Below, piece after piece: positions 25,040 to 34,366 of a stretch of 64,000 bases of DNA. The translations under genes were made by a program, and so were the position numbers. Position 1 is the stretch's first letter, and the number at the start of each line of letters is the position of its first letter. The notes beneath the pieces are model-generated. The model saw only the letters and a list, made by a program, of their open reading frames with translations. It ran no database searches and had not been told where the DNA came from. Origin of the DNA: Streptomyces sp. VRA16 Mangrove soil (lineage in GTDB: Bacteria > Actinomycetota > Actinomycetes > Streptomycetales > Streptomycetaceae); NCBI RefSeq assembly GCF_017377775.1, contig NZ_JAFVLN010000010.1, forward strand, positions 1-64,000. Reading direction: 5' to 3'.

Positions 25040-26449
25040 ATGGAACAGGCCCTCAACAAGCGGCAGCAGGCCGTGCTCGACTGGGTGGGCCAGGGGTGTC
25101 CCGACGGAGTCTGGCCAGACAGCACGTACAAGACCAGCGGACAAGCCCTGCAGAACCGAGGGCTCATCAAAGTCACCAAACGCCGCGGGCATTGGAGCGC
25201 CCACCTCACCGAGAAGGGGCGGCAGCATCTCATCGAACGCGGCATCCGCCCCGTGGAGCAGAGCACCCGACCGCCGGAGCGCCCCGCCCGAAAATCGGCA
25301 CCGCCGCGCCCCCGAACCGTGCCGAAGGCCCTTGCGAACTACGCGGACCAGCTACTCGATGAACTGGCCGCTGCGAACGACGACTGTCTCATCAAGCCTA
25401 TCGAATCCGGCCCGCACGCGGTGAATTGGGCGTCTCGGGTCAACGCTGCCCGCAAGTCCGGCAAGATCCCCCACACGCAGGAGCTGTACGGGTACCGCAC
25501 CCACCGCGGCTACGAGATCAAGCTGGTCGACATCCCTGCCTGGCGCCTCGCGGAGCTCACCCCACTCCCTGTGCCGGCCAGACTCACCAAACCCCATGCC
25601 GTCGTGGCCGCTCTCCAAAAGCAGCCGCAGCCCATGGGCCTGACCAAACCCCTCCAGGGCCGAGCCCTGCGCATCATCCAAACCCTCATCACCGCCACCG
25701 AAGCCCAAGGCCACAAGGCAGCGCTCGGAACCACACAAGGCGCGCCCCCGCCCCATCGGCGCCGCAAGGCGCCACCGCACTTCACCATCACCGCCCAAGG
25801 CGAAAGCGTCGACTTCCTCGTCCTTCAAGAACAGGAACGCAGCGAACACGTCCCCACGGACAAGGAACTCGCCGACGCCAAGAAGCACTCATGGATGCGC
25901 ATCCCCCGCTTCGACTACACCCCCTCCAGCCGCCTGCGTTTCATACTCCGCGGCGGCAGCCCGCACCGTGCAAGCGAATGGGCAGATCTCCCCGACCGGC
26001 CTCTGGAAGAACAACTCGCCGAGATCGTGCAGGAGGTCGGACTCCGCGGCGAGGCCGCAGAACGCAAACGCCTTGCAGACCAGCAAGCCAGAGAGGTACA
26101 GCAAAAGCGCTGGGAAGCCGCCATGCAGGAAGCCCACGCCGCCTACGCCGCCTACGCCGCCTACGCCCACGCCTACCGCGTCAAACACCTCGGAGAACAG
26201 GCAGACACCTGGTACCAGGCCAGCCGCCTGACTGAATACGTCGCAGCAGTAGGCGTCCATGCCACATCACTTCCGCCCGGGCAGGAGCGGACCGAGGTCG
26301 AGGCGTGGCTCGCGTTCGCGGATGCGCACCTCCAAAACCTCACCGAATCGGCCTCAGCGCTGAGACTGCCCACGCCGCCGAAACCCAGCGGCGACGACCT
26401 CAAGCCATTCCTCGGTCACTGGAGCCCCTACGGACCCCGCTCCTACTGA
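25040..26449 (+). CDS. Unknown protein with N-terminal winged-helix-like region
   Basis: 469 aa, no function recognised. Residues 5-70 (NKRQQAVLDWVGQGCPDGVW to HLTEKGRQHLIERG) look like a winged helix, followed by a Pro/Arg-rich linker, a middle domain (VNWASRVNAARKSGKI, YGYRTHRGYEIKLVDIPAWR) and a long charged helix (about residues 330-380, EEQLAEIVQEVGLRGEAAER) that ends in an AAYAAYAAYAHAY repeat. Similar proteins occur across actinobacteria in accessory regions. It begins 139 bp after the TIGR04141-like gene with a strong GGAGG site and is on the same strand, so it may be its operon partner. Codon bias is weaker than in core genes, consistent with transfer. Confidence 0.65.
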   Translation: MEQALNKRQQAVLDWVGQGCPDGVWPDSTYKTSGQALQNRGLIKVTKRRGHWSAHLTEKGRQHLIERGIRPVEQSTRPPERPARKSAPPRPRTVPKALANYADQLLDELAAANDDCLIKPIESGPHAVNWASRVNAARKSGKIPHTQELYGYRTHRGYEIKLVDIPAWRLAELTPLPVPARLTKPHAVVAALQKQPQPMGLTKPLQGRALRIIQTLITATEAQGHKAALGTTQGAPPPHRRRKAPPHFTITAQGESVDFLVLQEQERSEHVPTDKELADAKKHSWMRIPRFDYTPSSRLRFILRGGSPHRASEWADLPDRPLEEQLAEIVQEVGLRGEAAERKRLADQQAREVQQKRWEAAMQEAHAAYAAYAAYAHAYRVKHLGEQADTWYQASRLTEYVAAVGVHATSLPPGQERTEVEAWLAFADAHLQNLTESASALRLPTPPKPSGDDLKPFLGHWSPYGPRSY

Positions 26450-26456
26450 GCCGGAC

Positions 26457-27087
26457 CAAGGGAAATCACACCGTCACGAGCCGGACCCGCTCGCCGCACA
26501 GCTTGGCCATGTCGTCAATATCGGAAGTCAGCATGACCACGGGGCGGTGCTGTCGCAGCGCGGCCTCGGCGACGGCCGCATCGATCGCGTACTTGTGTCC
26601 GTGCAACCCGGCATTCATCAGCAACTTCGAGGCAGCCCTCGCCTCCTCGTCACCGACCGGGACGACCCGCAGCCCGGAAAGCACCCAGTTCAGGCGTGAC
26701 TTGTTCGTACGGGCGTGGACGGCCTCGATGATGGTGAGCGCGCTGATCACGACCTCCATGCCACGCGACCGCGCCTCAGCGATCAGAGCCACCACCTGCT
26801 CTTCGTCAGCGAGCAGCTTCGAAAGCCCCTCACTGTCGAGGACGAGCGTCCCCTCGTGACTCAGCCTGCGGCGGGCCACTCGGCCTCCTCGGCGAACACC
26901 TCGTCGAAGACCTGCCGCGCCCGCTGACGAGCCGGCTCGGAAACTGGCCCCTTGCGGCTCTCGTAGTCCGCCAGGTACTCGTCCAGGACCTGCCCGCGCA
27001 GCTCACGCTCGACCGCCTCGGCGATGAACGCGGAGAACTCCCGCTTCCCCACCCGCGCCCGGATCGCCTCCGCAGTCCCCTCCGGCA
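26457..27087. repeat. Right-end toxin/antitoxin direct repeat, right copy
   Basis: Partner of 10117-10747 at an offset of 16,340 bp. Together with 27361-27497 it forms a direct repeat of about 0.77 kb flanking the defence cargo, long enough for homologous recombination to excise it. Confidence 0.85.
26466..26879 (-). CDS. PIN-domain toxin, module 3 (VapC-like)
   Basis: 137 aa with all four PIN acidic positions (LVLDSEGLSKLLAD, SALTIIEAVHARTN, YAIDAAVAEAAL, LTSDIDDMAKLCG). It is probably a Mg2+-dependent RNase. The start overlaps the antitoxin end by 19 bp. It is nearly identical to the copy at 10126-10539. Unlike that copy, this one is preceded by a complete antitoxin gene with its own promoter region, so it is likely the functional addiction module that stabilises element B. 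Confidence 0.87.
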   Translation of the reverse strand: MARRRLSHEGTLVLDSEGLSKLLADEEQVVALIAEARSRGMEVVISALTIIEAVHARTNKSRLNWVLSGLRVVPVGDEEARAASKLLMNAGLHGHKYAIDAAVAEAALRQHRPVVMLTSDIDDMAKLCGERVRLVTV

Positions 27088-27145
27088 GCGACAGGCTCAC
27101 CCGCGTCGCCGGACCTTCCCCGATGCTGTACGTCGTCTCACCCAT
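26861..27145 (-). CDS. Antitoxin of module 3
   Basis: 94 aa. The N-terminal GPATRVSLSLPEGTAEAIRA followed by RVGKREFSAFIAEAVERELR has the strand-helix-helix layout of an RHH antitoxin. The acidic tail (YLADYESRKGPVSEPARQ to EVFAEEAEWPAAG) should wrap the toxin. The ATG at 27145 follows an AT-rich stretch with TTTGACA about 15 bp upstream on the minus strand, a possible -35. The left-hand copy lacks the first 20 or so residues, so this is the only complete antitoxin of this type. Confidence 0.83.
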   Translation of the reverse strand: MGETTYSIGEGPATRVSLSLPEGTAEAIRARVGKREFSAFIAEAVERELRGQVLDEYLADYESRKGPVSEPARQRARQVFDEVFAEEAEWPAAG

Positions 27146-27360
27146 ACCCCGAGTGTGTCAAACGAGTAGGAAAAGCGCCACGCCTCCGCACGGCGCCCCA
27201 GAGCCGTGAAGAAGATGTGTGGATGAAACCCCGTCCCGCCCTCCCCGCGCACCGGTCAGATCACTGCCCGAAACCCAGCACGGGCTCCTCATCCCATCCC
27301 AGCACCATCCCAGCACGGTACGGATGACCAGGGGTGATGACAGGTGACGAGGGGTCAGCT
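27146..27360. other. Region between antitoxin and right-end repeat, with TCCCAGCAC motifs
   Basis: No gene is seen. It contains a TCCCAGCAC pair at 27296-27318 and a single CCCAGCACGGG near 27274. This segment and the antitoxin start are what is missing from the left-hand copy. Confidence 0.55.
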
Positions 27361-27470
27361 ATCCCAGCACCATCCCAGCACGGGAAAAAACCAAGGGCCC
27401 GACCCCGAAGAGCCGGACCCTCTCTGACCTGCATGTTTGCCAGATCAGCGACGTGGCGATACGTCAGCCG

Positions 27471-27497
<27 letters not shown>
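27361..27497. repeat. Right-end/core direct repeat, right copy (core3 at ychF)
   Basis: Matches 10769-10905 with four mismatches. It includes the TCCCAGCAC pair (27361-27383), hairpin, spacer and the last nine codons of ychF (27471-27497). The intact gene therefore ends in element-borne sequence, as when an integrative element restores the 3' end of its target gene. Confidence 0.88.
27382..27422 (-). terminator. Terminator-like hairpin downstream of ychF
   Basis: On the minus strand GGGTCCGGCTC-TTCG-GGGTCGGGCCC (wobble pairs allowed) is followed by TTGGTTTTTT, the pattern of an intrinsic terminator about 50 bp past the ychF stop. The same structure occurs at 10790-10830 in the left copy. Confidence 0.6.
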
Positions 27498-28559
<1,062 letters not shown>

Positions 28560-28729
28560 GTTGCGACTTCCCGTACAAGAGGAGGAGAGGTGTGGGCGGT
28601 CCACCAGTCTACGGCCTCGGTCTCTTCGGACCTGCGGCGTATCGAACGCCCGAGCCAACAACAGTCAAGCTTGGCCCAACCGCGTGTCCCGCGGCGTATT
28701 GCGCCTATAAGCCCACCTATGTTGGGCCT

Positions 28730-29356
28730 GTGGAGCAACACAGGACGCGTCCCCCGCAATCCCGCCCCCGTCGCGGCCCCGCCGCCCTGCCTCCGCAGGC
28801 ACAGGGCGGCGACGTGCCCGCCGAGTCCGCCACCGTGTACCGCGCGGGCGGCGGCGGCACGGCCCGGCGGCTGCCGCCGCTGCTGCGTGCGCTGCGCCGC
28901 TTCCCGAACCCGCGCCTGACGGGCCTGGGCGGCGGCCTGTTCTGCGTGGTGGCGATGCTGGTGCTCGGGTTCCTCGACGGCGTGCTGTTCGGCGGCTCCG
29001 TCGCCGTGTACGGCGTGCTGTTCCTGCTGGTCAGCGGGCTCGCGGCGGGATGGGTGCGCAAGGCCGACCTGGTCGCGGCGCCGGTCTCGGTGCCCATCGC
29101 GTACGCCCTCGGCGCGCTGTTCGTCGCCGACAGCGGCAGCGACCTCAGTACGCACCTCGCCAACCTGGTGACGATGCTGGCGACGAGCGCCGGCTGGCTG
29201 TACGGCGGCACGCTGGTCGCCGGTCTTGTCGTGACCGTACGGAAGGTGCGGCTGATGGCGCGCAAGGCCGCCCAGCAGCGCCGGACCGGACCGCACGGGC
29301 CCGGAGCCGGGGCCGGTCAGGAGCCGCCGAAGGCACCCAGGCCGCGCCGGGCCTGA
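28730..29356 (+). CDS. DUF6542-like membrane protein
   Basis: 208 aa. A Pro/Arg-rich N-terminal segment is followed by four hydrophobic helices between about residues 65 and 165 (GGGLFCVVAMLVLGFLDGVL, VAVYGVLFLLVSGLAAGWV, PVSVPIAYALGALFVADSG, LVTMLATSAGWLYGGTLVAG) and a basic C-terminal tail. This matches DUF6542, an actinobacterial membrane family of unknown role commonly divergent from ychF. The GTG at 28730 is the best start; upstream residues are not conserved in character and overlap the ychF promoter region. Confidence 0.78.
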   Translation: MEQHRTRPPQSRPRRGPAALPPQAQGGDVPAESATVYRAGGGGTARRLPPLLRALRRFPNPRLTGLGGGLFCVVAMLVLGFLDGVLFGGSVAVYGVLFLLVSGLAAGWVRKADLVAAPVSVPIAYALGALFVADSGSDLSTHLANLVTMLATSAGWLYGGTLVAGLVVTVRKVRLMARKAAQQRRTGPHGPGAGAGQEPPKAPRPRRA

Positions 29357-29369
29357 CCCGTCCGGAGCG

Positions 29370-30116
29370 CTACGCGCGCGAGGCGGACATCGCCGCGCCC
29401 ACGATCCCCGCGTTGTTCTGCAGCTCGGCGGGGACGATCTCCGCCTTGATGCCCTGGATCAGCGGCAGGAACTTGTGGGCCTTGCGGCTGACGCCGCCGC
29501 CGATGATGAACAGCTCGGGCGAGAACAGCATCTCCACATGCGCCAGGTATTTGGTGACGCGCTTGGCCCAGTGCTCCCAGCTGAGGTCGTGGTCCTCCTT
29601 GGCCTTGGTGGAGGCGCGGTGCTCGGCGTCGTGGCCGTCGAGCTCCAGATGGCCCAGCTCCGTGTTCGACACCAGGACGCCGTCGGAGAACAGGGCGCTG
29701 CCGATGCCGGTGCCGAAGGTGAGCAGCAGCACCGTGCCCTTGCGGCCGCGGCCCGCGCCGAAGTGCATCTCGGCGACGCCGGCGGCGTCGGCGTCGTTCA
29801 TGATCGTCACCGGAAGGCCGCCGAGCCGCTCGCTGAGCAGCGCGCGGGCGTCGACGTCGATCCAGCCCTTGTCGACATTGGCCGCGGTGCGGATGGTGGC
29901 GCCGCCCGTGACGACGCCGGGGAACGTGATGCCGACCCGGTCGCATCTGACCCCGAAGTGGTCGACGACCTCCTTGACGCCGTCGGCCACCGCGTCGGGC
30001 GTGGCGGGCTGCGGAGTCAGCACCTTGAACCGCTCCTGGGAGAGATCGCCGCGCTCCAGGTCGACCGGAGCGCCCTTGATCCCTGATCCGCCGATGTCCA
30101 CACCGAAGATCTCCAT
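29370..30116 (-). CDS. ppgK: Polyphosphate glucokinase
   Basis: 248 aa. The N-terminal phosphate-binding motif (IFGVDIGGSGIKGAPVD), catalytic Asp region (VTIMNDADAAGVAEMHFG), second phosphate loop (VLLLTFGTGIGSALFSDG) and IIGGGVSRKAHKFLPLI identify a ROK-related polyphosphate/ATP glucokinase. It phosphorylates glucose to glucose-6-phosphate using polyphosphate or ATP in the cytoplasm. The ATG at 30116 is chosen because upstream residues are an Arg-rich repeat not found in the family. It is convergent with DUF6542 and downstream of ispH on the same strand, a linkage frequent in Streptomyces. Confidence 0.93.
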   Translation of the reverse strand: MEIFGVDIGGSGIKGAPVDLERGDLSQERFKVLTPQPATPDAVADGVKEVVDHFGVRCDRVGITFPGVVTGGATIRTAANVDKGWIDVDARALLSERLGGLPVTIMNDADAAGVAEMHFGAGRGRKGTVLLLTFGTGIGSALFSDGVLVSNTELGHLELDGHDAEHRASTKAKEDHDLSWEHWAKRVTKYLAHVEMLFSPELFIIGGGVSRKAHKFLPLIQGIKAEIVPAELQNNAGIVGAAMSASRA

Positions 30117-30205
30117 GGACCCACGGTACGACGCGCCGCCGACCCTCACTTCTTGTGGGCGGAACCGCCGACGGAACCGCCGGCGGGCCCGTCTACGGAC
30201 CCGTC

Positions 30206-30242
30206 CGCGGATCACCCGACGGATCACCCGTCGGATCACCCG
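30206..30242. repeat. Short GGATCACCCG(A/T)C repeats between ispH and ppgK
   Basis: Three near-perfect 11-bp copies (GGATCACCCGAC, GGATCACCCGTC, GGATCACCCGG) directly after the ispH stop, preceded by GGAACCGCCG repeats from about 30170. Probably slippage-derived spacer. Confidence 0.5.
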
Positions 30243-30244
30243 GT

Positions 30245-31240
30245 CTAGCTCTCGGTGGAGCCCTGCATCAGCGCCGCGGCCTCGGCGCGCAGATCACGGC
30301 GGAGCTCCTTGGGCAGCGAGAAGGTGATCGACTCCTCGGCCGCCTTCACGATCTCCACGTCCGCGTAGCCGCGCTGCGAGAGCCACTCCAGGACCTCCTC
30401 GACGAGGACGTCCGGGACCGAGGCGCCGGAGGTGACACCGACCGTGCCGACGCCCTCCAGCCAGGACTCCTCGATCTCGCTGGCGAAGTCGACCAGGTAC
30501 GCGTCCTTGGCCCCGGCCAGCTTGGCGACCTCGACGAGCCGCTTGGAGTTCGACGAGTTGCGCGAGCCGACGACGATGACGAGGTCGGCCTCGGCGCCCA
30601 TCTGCTTCACGGCCAGCTGGCGGTTCTGCGTGGCGTAGCAGATGTCGTCGCTCGGCGGGGAGACGAGCCCCGGGAACTTGGTCTTCAGGGCGTCGACGGT
30701 CTCCATCGTCTCGTCGACGGAGAGCGTGGTCTGGGAGAGCCAGACGACCTTCTCCGGGTCGCGGACCTCGACCTTGGCGACATCCTCGGGGCCGTCGACC
30801 AGCGTGATGTGGTCGGGGGCCTCGCCGGACGTGCCGATGACCTCCTCGTGGCCCTCGTGCCCGATCAGGAGGATGTCGAAGTCCTCGTTCGCGTACCGGA
30901 TCGCTTCCTTGTGGACCTTGGTGACGAGCGGGCAGGTCGCGTCGATGGTGGCGAGCCGGCCGCGCGCCGCCTCTTCGTGGACGGTCGGTGCGACGCCGTG
31001 CGCCGAGAACATCACGATCGAGCCCTCGGGGACCTCCTCCGTCTGTTCGACGAAGATGGCGCCCTTTCGCTCCAGCGTCTGCACGACGTACTTGTTGTGC
31101 ACGATCTCGTGGCGGACGTAGATCGGAGACCCGTACTGCTCCAGGGCCTTCTCGACGGCGATCACGGCACGGTCCACACCGGCGCAGTAGCCACGGGGGG
31201 CGGCGAGCAGGACGCGGCGGGAGCCAGTGGTAGCAGTCAT
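30245..31240 (-). CDS. ispH: 4-hydroxy-3-methylbut-2-enyl diphosphate reductase
   Basis: 331 aa. The three cluster cysteines are in RGYCAGVDRAVIAVE, IDATCPLVTKVHKEA and SDDICYATQNRQLAVK; the conserved LLIGHEGHEEVIGTSGEAP and VGSRNSSNSKRLVEVA are also present. IspH is the [4Fe-4S] enzyme that makes IPP and DMAPP in the last step of the MEP isoprenoid pathway. The ATG at 31240 is preceded by GGGGA and begins a few residues before the conserved part; longer readings run into the divergent promoter region of the permease gene. Confidence 0.96.
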   Translation of the reverse strand: MTATTGSRRVLLAAPRGYCAGVDRAVIAVEKALEQYGSPIYVRHEIVHNKYVVQTLERKGAIFVEQTEEVPEGSIVMFSAHGVAPTVHEEAARGRLATIDATCPLVTKVHKEAIRYANEDFDILLIGHEGHEEVIGTSGEAPDHITLVDGPEDVAKVEVRDPEKVVWLSQTTLSVDETMETVDALKTKFPGLVSPPSDDICYATQNRQLAVKQMGAEADLVIVVGSRNSSNSKRLVEVAKLAGAKDAYLVDFASEIEESWLEGVGTVGVTSGASVPDVLVEEVLEWLSQRGYADVEIVKAAEESITFSLPKELRRDLRAEAAALMQGSTES

Positions 31241-31371
31241 GTTCCCCATCGTAAGGGGGCACCGGGCGGGCCAAAGATCCCCCGTTCGACAGGCCGGAAA
31301 CGGCGCGCTTACAGAGACTGAAGATCTGTGCACGTGTCTGTGCTTGGAAACGGGCGACATACGGAGGCGCG

Positions 31372-32745
31372 ATGTCCGCCGGCACCACCCCCGAGAGGAC
31401 CCCTGAGGAAGCCACGCTCAGGCGGGACCTCGGCTTTCGCGACCTTGTGGTCTACGGGCTCCTGTTCATCGCCCCCATGGCACCCGTCGGCGTCTTCGGC
31501 ACCCTGGACGCGAAGTCCCACGGCGCCGTCGCCCTCGTCTACGTCGTCGCCACGATCGCGATGGCGTTCACCGCATTCAGCTACGCGCAGATGGTGCGGG
31601 TCGCTCCCCGGGCCGGGTCCGTCTACGCCTACGCGCGCGTGGGGCTCGGAAAGGGGCCCGGCTTCATCGCGGGCTGGATGGCGATGCTGGACTATCTCCT
31701 CATCCCGGCCGTCGCGTACCTGTTCTCCGGGATCGCGATGAACTCGCTGGTGCCGGACGTCTCGCGGTGGGTGTGGACGGCGCTCGCCGTGGTCGTCACG
31801 ACCCTGCTCAACCTGTGGGGCGTCCGGGCGGCGGCCCGGGTCGGCTTCGCGGTCCTGGCGATGGAGATCACGGTGCTGGTGATCTTCATGGTCTCCGCGA
31901 TCGTGGTTCTCGCCACGGACGGCGCGCAGCGCGGCTGGCTGTCGCCGCTGACCGGCGACGGCACCCAGGGCACGTTCGCCCTGTCGGCGGTGCTCGCCGC
32001 GGTGTCGGTGGCCGTGCTTTCGTACCTCGGCTTCGACGCCATCGCCACGTTCGCCGAGGAGGTCACCGGCGGTTCGGCGAAGGTGGCGCGGGCGGTGCTG
32101 TTCTGCCTGGTCCTCACCGGTGTGCTGTTCATCGCGCAGACCTACCTGGCGGCCCTCCTGGAGCCGACGACGTCGGCACAGCTGGCCGCCGATCCCGCCA
32201 AGCAGGGGTCCGCGTTCTACGACACCGTGAACGAGGCGGCCGGGACCTGGCTCCACGACCTGGTGGCGGTGAGCAAGGCGATCGGCGCGGCGTTCGCGGC
32301 CCTGGCCGGGCAGGCCGCGGCCGGGCGGCTGCTGTTCGCGATGGCCCGCGACCGGCGGCTGCCGAAGGCGCTGTCCCGCACGGACTCGGGCGTGCCGCGC
32401 GCCGCGCTGCTGGTGGCCGCGGTGATCACGCTGATCGCGGCGGTCTGGGCGGCCCGCCGTGACGACGGTCTCGACCAACTGACGTCGGTCGTGGACATCG
32501 GCGCCCTGACCGCGTTCACGCTGCTGCACGCGAGCGTGGTCGGCTACTTCGTGGTGCGCCGCCGCGGGGAGCAGATCAGCTGGTGGCGGCATCTGGTCAT
32601 CCCGGTCGTCGGTGCCGCGATCACGGTCGCGGTGATCGTGGAGGCGTCCGGCACGGCGCAGGTGGTCGGCGCGATCTGGCTGGCCGTGGGTCTGGTGGTG
32701 CTGGTGGTGCAGCGGGGACGGGAGCCCGCCGCACCCCAGGCGTGA
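31372..32745 (+). CDS. APC-family amino acid permease
   Basis: 457 aa with about 12 membrane helices. The N-terminal RRDLGFRDLVVYGLLFIAPM and AMAFTAFSYAQMVRVAPRAG followed by SVYAYARVGLGKGPGFIAGW are signature stretches of the APC superfamily (helices 1-3), and YLGFDAIATFAEEV matches the helix 6 region. It should exchange or import an amino acid or amine; the substrate is not predictable. It is divergent from ispH and convergent with the surface-protein gene, so it is probably monocistronic. Confidence 0.9.
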   Translation: MSAGTTPERTPEEATLRRDLGFRDLVVYGLLFIAPMAPVGVFGTLDAKSHGAVALVYVVATIAMAFTAFSYAQMVRVAPRAGSVYAYARVGLGKGPGFIAGWMAMLDYLLIPAVAYLFSGIAMNSLVPDVSRWVWTALAVVVTTLLNLWGVRAAARVGFAVLAMEITVLVIFMVSAIVVLATDGAQRGWLSPLTGDGTQGTFALSAVLAAVSVAVLSYLGFDAIATFAEEVTGGSAKVARAVLFCLVLTGVLFIAQTYLAALLEPTTSAQLAADPAKQGSAFYDTVNEAAGTWLHDLVAVSKAIGAAFAALAGQAAAGRLLFAMARDRRLPKALSRTDSGVPRAALLVAAVITLIAAVWAARRDDGLDQLTSVVDIGALTAFTLLHASVVGYFVVRRRGEQISWWRHLVIPVVGAAITVAVIVEASGTAQVVGAIWLAVGLVVLVVQRGREPAAPQA

Positions 32746-32775
32746 CGTTTTTCCAGCGCGCCTTCAGCGTGCCTT

Positions 32776-34248
32776 TCAGCGCGTCCTGCGGCGCCGGGCC
32801 CAGATCAGGGCCGCGCTCCCCGTGCCGATCGCGCCGACGGCGATCACCCCGAGCAGTCCGGTCCGCCGGCCGGCACCGGTGTTCGCCAGTTCGGGACCGG
32901 TCGGCGAGGGCTGCGAGGACGGTGTCGCGGCGGGCGACGTCGAGGGAGCCGGGGTCGGGGCCGGGGTCAGGGTCGGGGTCGGGGTCGGCGAGGGCGACAG
33001 GGAACCGGTCGGCGTAGGCGTCGCGGTCGGCGTAGGCGTAGGCGTAGGCGTCGGCGTCGCTGTGGTCGTCGGCGTCACGGACGAGGAGGACGGCGCCGGG
33101 GTGAGCGTGGCGTTCGCGGGCTTCTTGTCGGAGCACTCCAGCTCCGCCGCGAACGGGAAGTAGTGGATCTCCCCCGCGTTCACGTCCGTGCTGCCACTCG
33201 CCGTCAGCGGGCCCGCGACCAGCGACTTCACGATGACGTCGCCCTCCATGTTGGCGGGGTCGAGGTCGGTGACGTCGGCGGAGGGGGCGAAGAGCGTGCC
33301 CTCCAGGGTGTCCCCGTCGGCGATGGTGATCTTCGTGGCGTCCGGGAAGTCCCAGAGCATGTAGGGCGCCTGCGCGCCGCCGACCCCGGCGAGGGTGGGC
33401 GTGCGCCAGGTGTAGTCGCCGCCCTCCGCCGAGGTGTCGACCACGACGACCAGCGGGGTCGAGGCGCTGGGCTGGTTGGTGAACGTCAGATCGGCGATGT
33501 CGTTCAGGTTGGCGCCGGTGATGTGCAGGACGTTGGTGACGCCCTCGGTGAGCGTGATCTTCAGGTTGGCGTTCGCGGGGACGGCGTCCTGGTCACCCAG
33601 TGGGGTGCCGTTCCCGTCGCGCAGCACGACATTGGTCGCGCACCGGTTCATCCGCTGGGCGCGCTCCCGGTACGTCGTGAACAGGGCGGGGAAGTCCATC
33701 AGGCCGGACTGCGCGACCGCGGCGGCCGACTCCCGTGTGGTCAGTTCGATGCGCGGGGTGGAGTCGTAGGCGCTGCCCGTGGTGTCCACCCGGGTGTCGA
33801 CAAAGGCCCCGTTCTGGTCGGTGGTCAGGGCCTGTCCGCCGGTCATGTCGCCGATCTTCACGTACCCGTCGCGCAGCACTCTCAGCACGCCGACGGGGCT
33901 GCTGCCCGCGTAGTCGACGCGGCCGCCGACCAGGAGCGCGATGGGCTGGGAGTCGCCGGGGGCGACATAGCTGCCGGTGTCGTTGAGGGCCACGTTGTAG
34001 CCGTCGCCGAAGCGGAGGTTCCCGCCGACGGCGACGGGGCCCTCGGACTCGGTGCTGCCGAGGGTGGCGTCCGCCTCGGTGACGACACCGAAGCCGTTGC
34101 TGCCGGCCACGGGGTTGCCGATGGTCACGGTGTCGCGGAGCGCCCCGGCGCCGGCCGCCGTGCCGGGCAGCGCGAGCCCGAGACCGGCCGTGCAGGCGAG
34201 GGAGGCGGTGGCCGCGACGGCCAGGGGAGTGCGGGTGGTTCGCGTCAT
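32776..34248 (-). CDS. Secreted choice-of-anchor A domain protein with LANTG sortase signal
   Basis: 490 aa. A signal peptide (residues 1-34, ending ALPGTAAGA) is followed by a choice-of-anchor A domain (about 40-370: GFGVVTEADATLGSTESEGP, VAVGGNLRFGDGYNVAL, PLVVVVDTSAEGGDYTW, GDTLEGTLFAPSADVTDL), a Pro/Thr/Ser spacer (about 385-450) and a C-terminal sorting module: ELANTGAG, a hydrophobic helix (TGLLGVIAVGAIGTGSAALI) and RRRR. LANTG fits the LAxTG signal of Streptomyces class E sortases, so it should be covalently attached to peptidoglycan. The spacer is encoded by repetitive TP-coding DNA at about 32940-33110. Function beyond surface display is unknown. Confidence 0.9.
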   Translation of the reverse strand: MTRTTRTPLAVAATASLACTAGLGLALPGTAAGAGALRDTVTIGNPVAGSNGFGVVTEADATLGSTESEGPVAVGGNLRFGDGYNVALNDTGSYVAPGDSQPIALLVGGRVDYAGSSPVGVLRVLRDGYVKIGDMTGGQALTTDQNGAFVDTRVDTTGSAYDSTPRIELTTRESAAAVAQSGLMDFPALFTTYRERAQRMNRCATNVVLRDGNGTPLGDQDAVPANANLKITLTEGVTNVLHITGANLNDIADLTFTNQPSASTPLVVVVDTSAEGGDYTWRTPTLAGVGGAQAPYMLWDFPDATKITIADGDTLEGTLFAPSADVTDLDPANMEGDVIVKSLVAGPLTASGSTDVNAGEIHYFPFAAELECSDKKPANATLTPAPSSSSVTPTTTATPTPTPTPTPTATPTPTGSLSPSPTPTPTLTPAPTPAPSTSPAATPSSQPSPTGPELANTGAGRRTGLLGVIAVGAIGTGSAALIWARRRRTR

Positions 34249-34366
34249 CCTGCGACGCTAGGAAGCCGTCCGTGGCCCGCGCCGCCACCACGCCGCACCC
34301 CCGCGCGGGGGCCGTCCCGATGGTCGTACATACGGCGATGTCGGTGGCTGCGGCTACGCTCGCGGC

